Positions 33,405 to 42,387 are shown, counted from the stretch's first letter. The stretch is DNA of 42,387 nt from CAZDXB01 sp964509335 (GCA_964509335.1 CAZDXB010000024.1:1-42387); one strand, 5' to 3'. Numbers and translations: made by a program. The notes: generated from the sequence alone by a model not told the origin.

Positions 33405-35441
33405 CTACTCCCCGCTCGTTTCCAGCGCCTTCAGCTTTTCTATTTCGTCGCGGAGTTCGGCGGCTTTCTCGAAGTCTAACTCTCGCGCCGCCTTTTTCAT
33501 CTCTTTGAACATTTCTTCCATCGTGTCTTCTTTTTGTTCGTCGGTGAGATATGAATATAACGGCTCGGCGGCGACTCTCAACTTCTCTTGTTTTTCCTCT
33601 TCGTATCGCTTCGTTTTCTGCGCGTGGATGTCGGCGATGGATGTCGAGCTGATGATTTCGTCGAGCGATTTGTAAACGGTTTGCGGATTTATGCCGTGTT
33701 TCTCGTTGTATTCTATTTGCAATTTGCGGCGCCGGTTCGTTTCCTCGATTACGTTTCTCATCGACTTGGTGATATTGTCGCCGTAAAAAACGACGAGGCC
33801 GCCGACGTTTCTCGCGGTTCTGCCGGCGACTTGCATCAAAGAGCGTTCGCTTCTCAAAAAACCCTCTTTGTCCGCGTCCAAAATTGCGACAAGAGACACT
33901 TCCGGCAAGTCCAAGCCCTCTCTCAGCAAATTAACGCCGACGATTACGTCGAAATCGCCCAGACGCAATCCACGGATGATATCCACTCTTTCAAGAGCGT
34001 CGAAATCAGAATGTATATAAGCGACTTTGATTTGCAAGTTCTGCAAGTAATCGGCTAAGTCTTCCGCCATTCGCTTCGTTAGCGTCGTAACTAATACTCG
34101 CTCGCCTTTTTCGGAGCGTTGTCTTATTTCGTTGATTAAATCGTCGATTTGATTTTCTACGGGGCGAACTTCCACTTTCGGGTCGAGCAGTCCGGTCGGT
34201 CGAATGATTTGCTCGACGACGACGCCTTCGCATTGTTCGAGTTCGTAAGGCCCGGGCGTAGCGCTAACGAAGACCGCTTGGTTTATGAGCGATTCTGTTT
34301 CGTGGAATTTCAGCGGTCTGTTTTCAAGCGCGGAAGGAAGACGGAAGCCGTGCTCGACTAAAGTCATTTTGCGGGAGCGGTCGCCGTTATACATCGCTCT
34401 TAGTTGCGGAATAGTAACGTGGCTTTCGTCGATTATCAACAGGAAATCGTCGGGAAAGTAGTCGAACAAGCATTGGGGACGGTCGCCGGGTTGTCTGCCG
34501 GTTATGTGCATAGAGTAATTCTCGATGCCGGAGCAATAGCCCACTTCCTTCATCATTTCTAAATCGAACAGCGTTCTCTGTTCCAATCTTTGCGCTTCCA
34601 AAAGCTTGTCTTGGTCCCGAAGCTCTTTCAATCTATCGTATAGCTCGTCTTTTATATCGTTCATCGCTTGAACTAGTTGATTCTCAGAGGTTACGAAGAG
34701 CTTTGCGGGAAAAAGCGTTACTTCGTTCGTCGTTTCGAGCGTTCCCCCGCTTCTTACGTCGATATAGCTAATTCTGTCGATTTCGTCGCCGAACAGTTCA
34801 ATTCTAACCGCGCGCTCGTCTTCGAAAGCGGGCATAACGTCGATAACGTCGCCGAGAGCGCGGAAGGTTCCGCGAGTGAAATCGAAGTCGTTCCTCGAGT
34901 AATGTAAATCAGCCAGCAAATAGAGCAGTTTTTTTCTTTTGATTTGCTGTCCGACGCGCAATGTCGTTAAATGTTGGATGTAGTCTTCTTTTCTGCCGAT
35001 ACTGTATATACAGCTAACTGAAGCCACGACTATTACGTCGCTTCGCCCTTCGATAAGCGAACTCGTCGCTCCGAGGCGCAGGCGGTCAATTTCGTCGTTT
35101 ATTGAAAAATCTTTTTCTATGTATTTATCCGTCGATGGAATATAGGCTTCCGGTTGATAGTAATCGTAATAGGATATGAAGTATCTGACGGCGTTATCGG
35201 GAAAAAAGCTTTTGAATTCGCTGTAAAGTTGCGCCGCGAGCGTCTTGTTCGGCGAAATAATTAAAGTCGGCTTTTTGATTTTTTCTATGACGTTCGACAT
35301 AGTGAAGGTTTTGCCGGAGCCAGTAACGCCTAGTAGCGTTTGAAATTTATCGTCGCGTTCCAGTCCTTCGAGCAGTTCGTTAATTGCTTTTGGCTGGTCG
35401 CCCGCCGGTTTGTATTTCGAGACTAAATTGAACTCTTTCAT
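33405..35441 (-). CDS. uvrB: Excinuclease ABC subunit B (UvrB)
   Basis: Damage-verifying helicase subunit of nucleotide excision repair, loaded by UvrA and then partnering with UvrC. Visible are Walker A GVTGSGKT (Lys44), the YYDYYQPEAYIP damage-probing beta-hairpin, the IDESH helicase motif, LDADKEGFLRSERSL and QVAGRTARN. The C-terminal UVR domain (about residues 640-675, KAARELDFEKAAELRDEIEKL) binds UvrC. The 678-residue length is typical. uvrA is not in the window. It ends at the border of the AT-rich island. Confidence 0.98.
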   Translation of the reverse strand: MKEFNLVSKYKPAGDQPKAINELLEGLERDDKFQTLLGVTGSGKTFTMSNVIEKIKKPTLIISPNKTLAAQLYSEFKSFFPDNAVRYFISYYDYYQPEAYIPSTDKYIEKDFSINDEIDRLRLGATSSLIEGRSDVIVVASVSCIYSIGRKEDYIQHLTTLRVGQQIKRKKLLYLLADLHYSRNDFDFTRGTFRALGDVIDVMPAFEDERAVRIELFGDEIDRISYIDVRSGGTLETTNEVTLFPAKLFVTSENQLVQAMNDIKDELYDRLKELRDQDKLLEAQRLEQRTLFDLEMMKEVGYCSGIENYSMHITGRQPGDRPQCLFDYFPDDFLLIIDESHVTIPQLRAMYNGDRSRKMTLVEHGFRLPSALENRPLKFHETESLINQAVFVSATPGPYELEQCEGVVVEQIIRPTGLLDPKVEVRPVENQIDDLINEIRQRSEKGERVLVTTLTKRMAEDLADYLQNLQIKVAYIHSDFDALERVDIIRGLRLGDFDVIVGVNLLREGLDLPEVSLVAILDADKEGFLRSERSLMQVAGRTARNVGGLVVFYGDNITKSMRNVIEETNRRRKLQIEYNEKHGINPQTVYKSLDEIISSTSIADIHAQKTKRYEEEKQEKLRVAAEPLYSYLTDEQKEDTMEEMFKEMKKAARELDFEKAAELRDEIEKLKALETSGE

Positions 35442-35478
35442 ATATTTATCAATTCGCTAATCTCTTTTCGTCAAATTT

Positions 35479-35486
35479 CAAAAATA
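35479..35486 (-). promoter_or_regulatory. Possible -7 box for uvrB
   Basis: The minus strand reads TATTTTTG, an exact TAnnTTTG match 37 nt ahead of the uvrB start codon. I see no TTTG partner at 17-23 nt, so the call is weak. Confidence 0.3.
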
Positions 35487-35707
35487 GCGATTTTTGGATT
35501 TTATCGCTTATTTACTTCTTCAGATATTAAAGACAAAACAAGACGCTTAATATTTCAAAGGAAAGAGCGCCGAAAAAACAATCGTTATTAGCTTAAACGC
35601 CTAGCTAGAATTTCAAAATTTTACATAATACATCATTAATCGTTTGTGAATTTACTCATTTATTAATAATTTATTTTAACGTTTTGTTTAATCTAAGATA
35701 AAATAAT

Positions 35708-38446
35708 ATGAATAAACTATACTTTCAATTGTTTGCGGCTCTGGTTCTTATCTTTTCTCCCGTAACGACGCTATCACAAGTTTCGGAAATCGACGCGGGG
35801 ACTTTTTTCAAGGAGATAAAAGAAATCAAAAACGACGCTACGCAACGGACTTATGAAGCGACTATGCGTTTTGACGCCAATCAAGCCTTTAAAAGCTTTA
35901 CGGGAACAAAACGAGCGCTTTTAACAAATTTCCCAATTGCTCCGAACGTAAGCGCGGAAGTGGAATTACGGAAAAATAGACCTATAATAGACGCCAACAC
36001 TAAATTTTTGATTAGCGGCAAAGAAGCCAAAAATGCAAGCCCGCCGCGGCTTCTAATGTTTTCAGGCGCGGTGAAGGGGGAGTTAGGTTCTAAAGTCGAT
36101 TTTATCATTTCCGGCGATGACGTATTTTGTAGAATAATGAGAGACAACGGCGAATCATATTTGATTATACCGGTGGAATCTAAATCCGCTAATTGCGCTC
36201 TTATCTCGGAGGATTCTTATTATCGAGGCGGAAATTTCGGTTTTTCTTGTTACTCCGACTTTCAGGAGGACGTCGAGTTAAAATTTGACAAAGTAAACGC
36301 AAAACTATTGTCGGACGAAGCTCTGGAAGTAGAAATAGCAATAGAAACCGACACCGAGTTTTTTAACGCTTGCGGTTCCGACGTCGATAAAGCCAGAGAT
36401 TACGCCTTGGCGATTTTCGCGATGGTCAGCCGAATCTATCAAGAGTCTATGGGAATATCTTTTTACGTTACTTGGATAAACAACTGGACAGACTCGCCTT
36501 CCGACCCTTACGATTGCGCGGGCGACCCTTTCGCTTTAAGAGACGCGGCGAGAGTTTATTGGCAAACCAATAACAAAGGCGTCGAGCGAGACATATTTCA
36601 TGTAATGACATCCGTATCATACGGCGGCGGCGGATTTGGCTACTTCAACGCTTTATGTCGCGGCAACGGATTCGATTTAAGCGTCAGCTCCGTCCAATGT
36701 CAGCATAATTATCCAACTTACGCCTTTACCTACGACGTTTATATCGTAGCTCACGAAATGGGACACAACTTTAACGGACAGCATACTCATGGTTGCCATT
36801 GGGGCTATCCTCTGGATACCTGCGTCGTCGAAGACGCTATTGAGGGCGGATGTTTAAAACCGGGAACTGAACCAAAACCCAATCCGGGCTCGATTATGAG
36901 CTATTGCGGCGGAACTAATAGCCAATTCGGACTCGGCTATCAGGTGGAAATGAAGTTTAGACCGGAGAATATCTCCATTATGAGAACCGCCGCCGAAGGA
37001 GCTCAATGCGTAACGACGCCGGAGGAGCCTAAAGTGTTTTTATTTAGTCCGAATCGCCACAGAATTTACGAACCCAATCAGGAAATAACTGTTAAATGGA
37101 AATCAGAGCGAGTTACAAGCGTCGATTTGGAAATTTCCGATAGCGGCGAATTAACTACAATCGCCGAGGGAATAAGCGCCGCTCTGGAAGAATATTCGTT
37201 TAACTTGCCCGACAAAACAGGCAATAATTTCAAAATAATTATTTCTTCGTCGGACGATTCTGAAGTTAGCGATACTAGCGTTATAGGGTTTGCGATAGAC
37301 GATAGGGAAGATTCGCTTCTAGCTTATTACGATTTCCCGGGAAACGCCGAAAACAGAGTGGCAAGCGAATACCCCGACGCCCGGGCGGTTGGCGAAATAA
37401 CTTACGCAAAAGATAGATTTGACAGAGACAACCAAGCGGCGAGCTTCGACGGGGAAAGCTTCCTTTTCGTTCCCAACGCTAATTGCGTTTTTGAAGAATT
37501 CTCCGTTTCGCTATGGATAAACCCCAATAAATTATCCAGCAAAAGTTTTATGATTGGCACGGACTTCGGGCCCGCCCTTAACGTGTTTTCTATATATTAT
37601 TGGGGAGTTTTGGGATGGTCTTTGTATTTCCAATCCGGATTGCAACAGTTCTGGGGACCGAATATCAACAAAAACGAATGGACTCACGCGGTTTTTGTTT
37701 TTGACGGAGAATCTTCGGAAATATATATTAACGGCGACAGCTATCGAAAAGCTGAAGTGGAAGAAAGTTTGATTCCTTTGAAAACCGCCGTTTATATAGG
37801 AGCTAGGAACGGAAAAGAAGGTTTTAGCGGTTTGTTGGACGATATAATGATTTTCAACAAAGCAATCTCCGCCGAAAAAGTAACCGAACTTTACAACGAA
37901 GCTGAAGGTCCGCGACTTTTAACTCCCGAGAACGACGCTCAAGACGTCATTTTGCCAATCGAATTCACTTGGAGCGGAAAATTGGGAGCCGACGAATACG
38001 AAATTCAAATAGCCGAAAGCGAGCAATTCTTAGAACCTTATTCGGTTACTGTTGAAAAGAATTCTTATTCATTTTATGATACGTTGAAATCTGAAGCGGA
38101 ATATTTTTGGCGCGTTAGAGCTGTTTACGGAGACGCCGACGGCTCTTGGTCTAGCGTTTTCAGTTTCGCTACGGGCGAAATAATAGGAGTCGAAGACCAT
38201 GAAGAACCGAGCTTCGCGTTGTATCCTAATCCCGCGCGAAACCGCCTTTACGTTTTGTCGCCGTTCACAATCGGGGAGGTTTCAGTTCGGGTTTATACTT
38301 TAGAGGGCAAAAAGCTAATTGATAAAAAAGTTCGGTCAAATAGCGGCGCGATTAATTTGTCTTTGAACGAGATACCCTCGGGCGTATATATTATCGAGCT
38401 GAAGAAAGGTTTCGAATCTCGGTCTCGAAAGTTTATTAGAGAATAA
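35708..38446 (+). CDS. T9SS-secreted metzincin metalloprotease with LamG and FnIII domains
   Basis: A 912-residue multidomain exoprotein. It has a signal peptide (about 1-23), a propeptide-like region (to about 205), and a zinc protease domain with the metzincin motif HEMGHNFNGQH (His349, Glu350, His353, His359) and the Met-turn SIMSYC near residue 398, as in reprolysin-like M12B enzymes. A beta domain (about 440-535), a LamG/concanavalin-like domain (about 538-735) and a fibronectin type III-like domain (about 738-825) follow. The T9SS sorting domain ends the protein (YPNPARNRLYVLS ... SGVYIIEL). It is predicted to be activated by pro-domain removal and to act at or outside the cell surface. 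It has its own 266-nt upstream region. Confidence 0.9.
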   Translation: MNKLYFQLFAALVLIFSPVTTLSQVSEIDAGTFFKEIKEIKNDATQRTYEATMRFDANQAFKSFTGTKRALLTNFPIAPNVSAEVELRKNRPIIDANTKFLISGKEAKNASPPRLLMFSGAVKGELGSKVDFIISGDDVFCRIMRDNGESYLIIPVESKSANCALISEDSYYRGGNFGFSCYSDFQEDVELKFDKVNAKLLSDEALEVEIAIETDTEFFNACGSDVDKARDYALAIFAMVSRIYQESMGISFYVTWINNWTDSPSDPYDCAGDPFALRDAARVYWQTNNKGVERDIFHVMTSVSYGGGGFGYFNALCRGNGFDLSVSSVQCQHNYPTYAFTYDVYIVAHEMGHNFNGQHTHGCHWGYPLDTCVVEDAIEGGCLKPGTEPKPNPGSIMSYCGGTNSQFGLGYQVEMKFRPENISIMRTAAEGAQCVTTPEEPKVFLFSPNRHRIYEPNQEITVKWKSERVTSVDLEISDSGELTTIAEGISAALEEYSFNLPDKTGNNFKIIISSSDDSEVSDTSVIGFAIDDREDSLLAYYDFPGNAENRVASEYPDARAVGEITYAKDRFDRDNQAASFDGESFLFVPNANCVFEEFSVSLWINPNKLSSKSFMIGTDFGPALNVFSIYYWGVLGWSLYFQSGLQQFWGPNINKNEWTHAVFVFDGESSEIYINGDSYRKAEVEESLIPLKTAVYIGARNGKEGFSGLLDDIMIFNKAISAEKVTELYNEAEGPRLLTPENDAQDVILPIEFTWSGKLGADEYEIQIAESEQFLEPYSVTVEKNSYSFYDTLKSEAEYFWRVRAVYGDADGSWSSVFSFATGEIIGVEDHEEPSFALYPNPARNRLYVLSPFTIGEVSVRVYTLEGKKLIDKKVRSNSGAINLSLNEIPSGVYIIELKKGFESRSRKFIRE

Positions 38447-38634
38447 TAACAAATACCTCGACAAAATAAATCGGGCGCGGTTTTGATTTTCGTATAATGA
38501 ACGTTACCTCTTAGCTCTTATGAATATAAAAGAGCGAAAGAAAGTTATGTGATTTTTTTTTAAAAATTTTGAAACGTTTTGCGAGTCTAATTGTTATATT
38601 GCTAAAGGTACTGTTAAATAATCGAAACGAAGTT

Positions 38635-39432
38635 ATGAAAAAGATACTAACAATTTTGATTTTGAGCGTTATCGTAAGCGGCGCGGCTTTTTCCGGCGAG
38701 TATTATTATGAAAAGTTGAGTTATGGAGATTTCGTAGAGTGGATGAAATCGGTGGAAATACCGGATTACGAATTAAAACAGTACGAGCAAGAAGGCTCGG
38801 TGGAAACATACAACGTAGAATATTCCGCTATGTTCGTTAAAGACAATTACGACGCTTTAAACGTAAGAATCGGTCATCCAAACGTATTTTATCAATACGA
38901 GGATTTAGGCGGTACGTTCGTAATAGACGGACCGTTCGATTTTATCGGTTTTCCGACTGTGTATATTTACAGCGAAAAGGACACGAAACCGCAGAATATG
39001 ACTTATTTTTTGGTTCGACTGCCGGATTTGAACGCGACTTTTTCAATAACCGCGATGACGAGAGAAAAAGCGACAAAAGAACAGTTTATAGATTACGCGA
39101 AGATTTTTAAATTAGAATCCATCGGGAAACAGGGCAAAGTTAGCTGGTTAAAAGAAATTCCTATCCCGATGAGACTTCCGGGCGAATTGCTGAAGATTGA
39201 AAAGAAGAAGTCCGAAGAACCGGGCGTTAAGTTTGAGTATTTAGCGTCAATCGAGAAAAACGGCGCGTTAACGGACAAACTCAAGTCTTTCTTCGACAAG
39301 CGCAAAGGCTGGCTCGATTTAACGACTCACAAAAATTTCACGCTAATTTGCAAGACTACTACGGATATGGACGAACTGAAAGAGCTACCCGACGGCGAAC
39401 CGATTGAATTTATATATTACGAGAAAAAGTAG
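38635..39432 (+). CDS. Exported protein of unknown function
   Basis: Not a recognised family. A clear signal peptide (MKKILTILILSVIVSGAAFSG) is followed by about 240 residues of mixed alpha/beta, rich in Tyr, Glu and Lys, with no cysteine-based lipobox, no sorting domain and no membrane helix. I chose the ATG at 38635 over the in-frame one at 38569 because the longer form would put 22 extra residues ahead of an otherwise complete signal peptide. The product is 265 residues, probably periplasmic. It is convergent with the ABC permease gene, ending 8 nt from it. Confidence 0.7.
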   Translation: MKKILTILILSVIVSGAAFSGEYYYEKLSYGDFVEWMKSVEIPDYELKQYEQEGSVETYNVEYSAMFVKDNYDALNVRIGHPNVFYQYEDLGGTFVIDGPFDFIGFPTVYIYSEKDTKPQNMTYFLVRLPDLNATFSITAMTREKATKEQFIDYAKIFKLESIGKQGKVSWLKEIPIPMRLPGELLKIEKKKSEEPGVKFEYLASIEKNGALTDKLKSFFDKRKGWLDLTTHKNFTLICKTTTDMDELKELPDGEPIEFIYYEKK

Positions 39433-39440
39433 GTTTCTTT

Positions 39441-40742
39441 CTACCCCGTTCTAATCCATTTCGCCAGGTCTCTGAATCTTGGTTTTTTGCCGTACATCAA
39501 GATACCGATTCTATATATTCTGGCGGCTATCCAAACGGCGACCAAGAACGAGCCGAGCATTAGAACGACCGATAACGCTATTTGCCAAATAGGAACGTTA
39601 GTAGCCGCTATTCTCGCTATCATTAGTATAGGCGAAAAGAAAGGCACCAGCGAAAGTATAATAGATATATTCGAATCGGGATTGGACATAATCACGCCGA
39701 TAAATAACATCGGTATTACTATTAGCATCGTAATCGGCGTCATCAACTGTTGCGCGTCCTGCTCTTGGTCAACAGCCGAACCGATCGCGGCGAATAAAGT
39801 GGAAAACATAAAATATCCGGCTAAGAAGTAGAATACGAAAGCTAGTAATATTCCGCCGCTAATGAAGTCTTTAATCGCCATAAATTGCGCGTTTACTTCT
39901 TGCTGTTGCGGCGACATCATAGCCGGTTGCATAGCTTGCGGAGCGTCCATTAACGACATTAACAGCGGCTGCCCTAAATACACTAGCCCGATGAACATAA
40001 CTATCCACAGCAGTATTTGAGTAAGCCCGACTAATCCTATGCCTAAAACTTTCCCCATCATAATCTCGAACGGTCTTGCCGACGAAGCTAACACTTCTAT
40101 TATTCGATTAGCCTTCTCTTCTATAACTCCCCTCGAAACGAAACTACCGTAAATAAACATAAACATATAAATCGCGAAACCCAGAGCGTATCCTATCCAA
40201 GCGTATGATTTAGCGTAGTCCCTTTCGACGCCTTTTTCCGTGATTTTATCGGTTTCAATAATTACGTCTCTTTGCACTAAATCTATTACGTCGGGCGATA
40301 TGCCTTCGTTGGATAGTCTTTCTAGCCGGACGTAGTGATTTAATTTCGACTCGAGTTTCTCAAAAAACGCTAGCCCGCCCCCGCCGCGCGTGTATAACTT
40401 TGCTTCATTTTCTGTAATAATATCTTCCGGTATTAATATATATCCGTCGATTTCTTCGCTTCTTACTTTTTTCTTTAATTCTTCTTCGGAAGCTTTAGTT
40501 AAATAAAATTGCCCCTCTTCGGATTCAATAAACTTCTCGCCGATTTTATTAGTTTCGTCGATAACGGCGATTTTCTTCGCCGCGCTTTCGGTCGATAAAT
40601 AAACGGCTAAAACCATTACTCCCAAAACCGCCGCCAGCATTAACGGACCGAGGAAAGTGCCGATAATGAATCCTTTCGTTCGCGTCTTTGTTATGTATTC
40701 GTGCTGGATTATCGTTCCGATTTTCGACATCTTAGTTTTCAT
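39441..40742 (-). CDS. ABC-2 family exporter permease (NatB-like)
   Basis: Membrane subunit of the ABC exporter whose ATPase is encoded just upstream. A first membrane span (about residues 20-45) is followed by a large extracytoplasmic domain (about 45-180) and then five further spans with MGKVLGIGLVGLTQILLW and EEKANRIIEVLASSARPFEIMMGK, as in NatB/YhaP-type ABC-2 permeases. The start at 40742 is set by a strong GAGGAGGT site 5 nt ahead; it overlaps the ATPase stop codon by 11 nt, which implies translational coupling. This gives 433 residues. Substrate unknown; sodium export, as in NatAB, is one possibility. Confidence 0.88.
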   Translation of the reverse strand: MKTKMSKIGTIIQHEYITKTRTKGFIIGTFLGPLMLAAVLGVMVLAVYLSTESAAKKIAVIDETNKIGEKFIESEEGQFYLTKASEEELKKKVRSEEIDGYILIPEDIITENEAKLYTRGGGGLAFFEKLESKLNHYVRLERLSNEGISPDVIDLVQRDVIIETDKITEKGVERDYAKSYAWIGYALGFAIYMFMFIYGSFVSRGVIEEKANRIIEVLASSARPFEIMMGKVLGIGLVGLTQILLWIVMFIGLVYLGQPLLMSLMDAPQAMQPAMMSPQQQEVNAQFMAIKDFISGGILLAFVFYFLAGYFMFSTLFAAIGSAVDQEQDAQQLMTPITMLIVIPMLFIGVIMSNPDSNISIILSLVPFFSPILMIARIAATNVPIWQIALSVVLMLGSFLVAVWIAARIYRIGILMYGKKPRFRDLAKWIRTG

Positions 40743-41655
40743 CTTCGACCTCCTCTTTTTTCGAAACGGCGTCAATGAATATCTCGTGAAGGCTCGGCTC
40801 TTCTAACTCAAAATGGTATATTTGCGCCCCGTTGTTAATCGCTAAATTGATTATGTCGTTAGCTTCGTAAGCCGATTCGCTTATTCTAAATTCCGCTCTG
40901 TTTTGACTGCGGTTTATCATTTTTACGTCTTTCAACTCGTCCAAAAATCTGTCGTCGCCTTCGAACTCTATTATTACGTTGTCTTTGCTGTAATTTCTCT
41001 TTATTTTTCTCACGTTGCCGCTCAGAACGATTCTGCCGTTGTTTATTAACACGATATCGTCGCAAATTTGCTCGGCTTGCTCCATTACGTGAGTCGAAAG
41101 GAAAATGGTCTTCCCTTGCTTTTTTAAGTCTAATATTATTTGCTTCAAAGTTTCCACGTTGACTGGGTCGAATCCGGAAAATAGCTCGTCGAAAATAATC
41201 AAATCCGGATTGTGCAGTATAGTAGATATGAACTGCACTTTCTGCTGCATACCTTTGGAAAGCTCTTGGATTTTTTTATCCGCCCAATCGTAAGCGTCCA
41301 AATCTCTCAGCCACTTTTTCGCTTCGTCTTTAGCGCTGTTTTTGTCCATTCCCTTCAACTGGGCGAAATAAGTCAACTGGTCGATTACTTTGATTTTTTT
41401 GTATAAGCCTCTTTCTTCCGGCAAATAACCGATATTGTTTTGATGAGCGCGCCCGACAGGCTCGCCGAATATCCTTATTTCCCCTTCGTCCGGCGATAGA
41501 ATATTAGTTATCATCCTAATCGTCGTTGTTTTGCCGGCTCCGTTCGGTCCTAAGATGCCGAATATTTTGTCTTGCTCTACTTCAAAACTTACGTTATCGA
41601 CCGCCCTGTAGTCGCCGAACATTTTTACTGTATTCTCTAACTCTAATATCGCCAT
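40732..41655 (-). CDS. ABC transporter ATP-binding protein (NatA-like)
   Basis: ATPase of an ABC-2 exporter. Walker A is GPNGAGKT (Lys42), the signature motif is ELSKGMQQK (near residue 135), and Walker B is LIIFDELFSGFDP; the H-loop is in STHVMEQ. A C-terminal domain of about 90 residues (from residue 215) is typical of NatA-type subunits. Leu replaces the usual Pro after Glu in the Walker B region (DELFSG rather than DEPFSG), a conservative change. It is co-transcribed with the permease, overlapping it by 11 nt. Confidence 0.92.
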   Translation of the reverse strand: MAILELENTVKMFGDYRAVDNVSFEVEQDKIFGILGPNGAGKTTTIRMITNILSPDEGEIRIFGEPVGRAHQNNIGYLPEERGLYKKIKVIDQLTYFAQLKGMDKNSAKDEAKKWLRDLDAYDWADKKIQELSKGMQQKVQFISTILHNPDLIIFDELFSGFDPVNVETLKQIILDLKKQGKTIFLSTHVMEQAEQICDDIVLINNGRIVLSGNVRKIKRNYSKDNVIIEFEGDDRFLDELKDVKMINRSQNRAEFRISESAYEANDIINLAINNGAQIYHFELEEPSLHEIFIDAVSKKEEVEDEN

Positions 41656-41757
41656 TTTCCCTTTTCATTTTCGTTATAACAACATCTAAACATTACGTAA
41701 AATTAATAAAAATGTTGCAGAAATCTACGCTACTCTATAACTTTCACCGCGGCTATT

Positions 41758-41868
41758 CTAATTGCCAAACTCCACCACCCTATCCTAATTCCTAAACTCC
41801 ACCACCCTATCCTAATTCCCAAACTCCACCACCCTATCCTAATTCCCAAACTCCGATTTGGGAATTAG
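41758..41868. repeat. 27-bp tandem array ending in a 12-bp hairpin
   Basis: A 16-nt block of the form CTAATTCCCAAACTCC starts at 41758, 41785, 41812 and 41839, exactly 27 nt apart, joined by ACCACCCTATC-type linkers; the first two copies differ by one or two bases. Only the fourth continues into a right arm, making a perfect 12-bp stem (41839-41850 with 41857-41868) around CTCCGA. Confidence 0.8.
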
Positions 41869-41997
41869 AAAATCGAAATCCCTCTCTGCTTGCGGAGAGG
41901 GCTTGGGTGAGGTTAACAATCGACGCCGAGCGGACCAAACTCTCGAACCCTCCCCAGCCCTGCATTTAGCAAAGGGAGGGAGCGGATATATGTCTTA

Positions 41998-42030
41998 AGA
42001 TGTGCCACACCTCGAAGGTGTGGCACATCT
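41998..42030. repeat. 15-bp perfect inverted repeat
   Basis: Arms 41998-42012 and 42016-42030 (AGATGTGCCACACCT and its complement) enclose a 3-nt loop CGA. No T-run follows. Confidence 0.75.
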
Positions 42031-42057
42031 GAAAAGCGTTTTTCAAGCCCTTCTCCT

Positions 42058-42090
42058 CCTTACAAAACTCCGATTTTGTAAGGATTTTTT
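42058..42090. repeat. Hairpin with CTCCGA loop and T-run
   Basis: A 10-bp perfect stem (42058-42067 with 42074-42083) around loop CTCCGA is followed by an A and six T. It has the shape of a plus-strand terminator, but no plus-strand gene lies upstream within reach, so I list it as a repeat. Confidence 0.65.
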
Positions 42091-42139
42091 CTATCTCCTT
42101 CCCAAATTATATTTTCGGAAGGAGGAATATATATACAAC

Positions 42140-42195
42140 AGTAGAAGCCGTTTTCAAGCCCTTCCCTTTACTAAAGGGAAGGGTTTGGGATGGGT
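42140..42195. repeat. Dispersed hairpin repeat, copy 2 (GC-rich family)
   Basis: Direct repeat of 5-60: the same AGTAGAAGCCG lead-in, the same 11-bp stem (42159-42169 with 42173-42183) and the same GGGATGGGTT tail; the loop is ACT instead of GAT. It lies 65 nt ahead of the next gene. Confidence 0.75.
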
Positions 42196-42260
42196 TAAAA
42201 ATACTTGCCATTTTCCTTATTTTTCCATAACTTGAAATAAAACTATTACAGGAGAGAGCA

Positions 42261-42387
42261 ATGAAAGCAAAAAGCATCCTTCTGTTGGCGCTTTTCTTAA
42301 TGGCGTCTGTTGTGGCGGGCGCGCAAATGGCTGAGCTGGACACTATTTGGTCGGTTGAAGGCGGCGCTGCCGACGCAGAATTTTCGC
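42261..42387 (+). CDS. Exported protein, 5' part only
   Basis: An open frame begins at 42261 after an AGGAG site and runs off the window (42 codons seen). It encodes a signal peptide, MKAKSILLLALFLMASVVAG followed by AQ, and then MAELDTIWSVEGGAADAEFS. The last part resembles the start of a WD40-type blade (a VxFSPDG-like strand), but too little is visible to assign a family. Confidence 0.6.
   Translation, partial: MKAKSILLLALFLMASVVAGAQMAELDTIWSVEGGAADAEFS

Larger units (their letters stand above)
41656..42260. other. Hairpin- and repeat-rich intergenic region
   Basis: No credible gene is seen in these 605 nt. Left to right it holds a 27-bp tandem array ending in a hairpin, an imperfect CCCTCTC hairpin (about 41880-41915), an inverted copy of the GC-rich repeat (about 41946-41983), a 15-bp palindrome (41998-42030), an ACTCCGA-tip hairpin with a T-run (42058-42090), an 8-bp-arm hairpin (42095-42124), and the second window-end repeat (42140-42195). 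Members of several repeat families are therefore packed side by side. Confidence 0.75.

Noticed and set aside
41758..41850. Tandem array considered as a CRISPR
   Set aside because: Units are contiguous 27-bp repeats without variable spacers, and no cas genes are present.
42107..42343. Minus-strand open frame at the right end of the window
   Set aside because: It covers the dispersed repeat and runs antisense to the exported protein that starts at 42261 with a good ribosome-binding site and signal peptide.

Overview
The window looks like chromosomal DNA from a Bacteroidota-type (FCB group) bacterium of moderate GC content. Three lines of evidence support this. Three large secreted proteins end in type IX secretion (T9SS) sorting domains. 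SecA is about 1050 residues, with the long insertion typical of that group. The serA-ridA intergenic region carries two clean Bacteroidota-style promoters (TTTG, 19 nt, TAnnTTTG), one per strand. I cannot place it below phylum level; an early-branching lineage (Kapabacteria/Ignavibacteria-like) is only a guess. No tRNA, rRNA, CRISPR array, phage or complete insertion sequence is visible.

Layout. 1-1814 (minus): agmatinase and dapD. 1974-6371 (plus): secA and queA; queA overlaps a convergent M16 peptidase by 12 nt. 7644-7934: repeat-filled gap. 7935-10106 (minus): serA then a DUF1015 gene. 10526-10903 (plus): ridA. 11083-14482 (plus): nuoG, nuoH, nuoI, a partial complex I cluster without its usual neighbours. 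14610-17309 (plus): a lipoprotein metallopeptidase and a small exported, barrel-like protein, separated by a second repeat-filled gap. 17310-25418 (minus): two giant paralogous Asp-box/Ig-like T9SS proteins, then ruvA, then a HisA-fold protein without HisA catalytic residues. 25603-27879 (plus): a double GT2/TPR glycosyltransferase. 28142-32363 (plus): an unrecognised 1005-residue P-loop ATPase followed 4 nt later by an MscS-type channel with a long charged extension. 32438-33199 (minus): an AT-rich, probably acquired, PD-(D/E)XK-like gene. 33405-35441 (minus): uvrB. 35708-39432 (plus): a metzincin T9SS protease and an exported unknown. 39441-41655 (minus): an ABC-2 exporter pair. 41656-42260: a cluster of hairpins and tandem repeats. 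42261 onward: the start of another exported protein.

Most genes are housekeeping (export, tRNA queuosine, serine and lysine biosynthesis, respiration, DNA repair). The accessory content is surface and secretion genes plus two unusual pieces: the ATPase-MscS pair, the best candidate for an undescribed functional unit, and the AT-rich nuclease-like orphan. The intergenic regions are rich in short dispersed palindromic elements of several families. The most structured is a REPIN-like twin hairpin present twice with identical 45-nt internal spacing.
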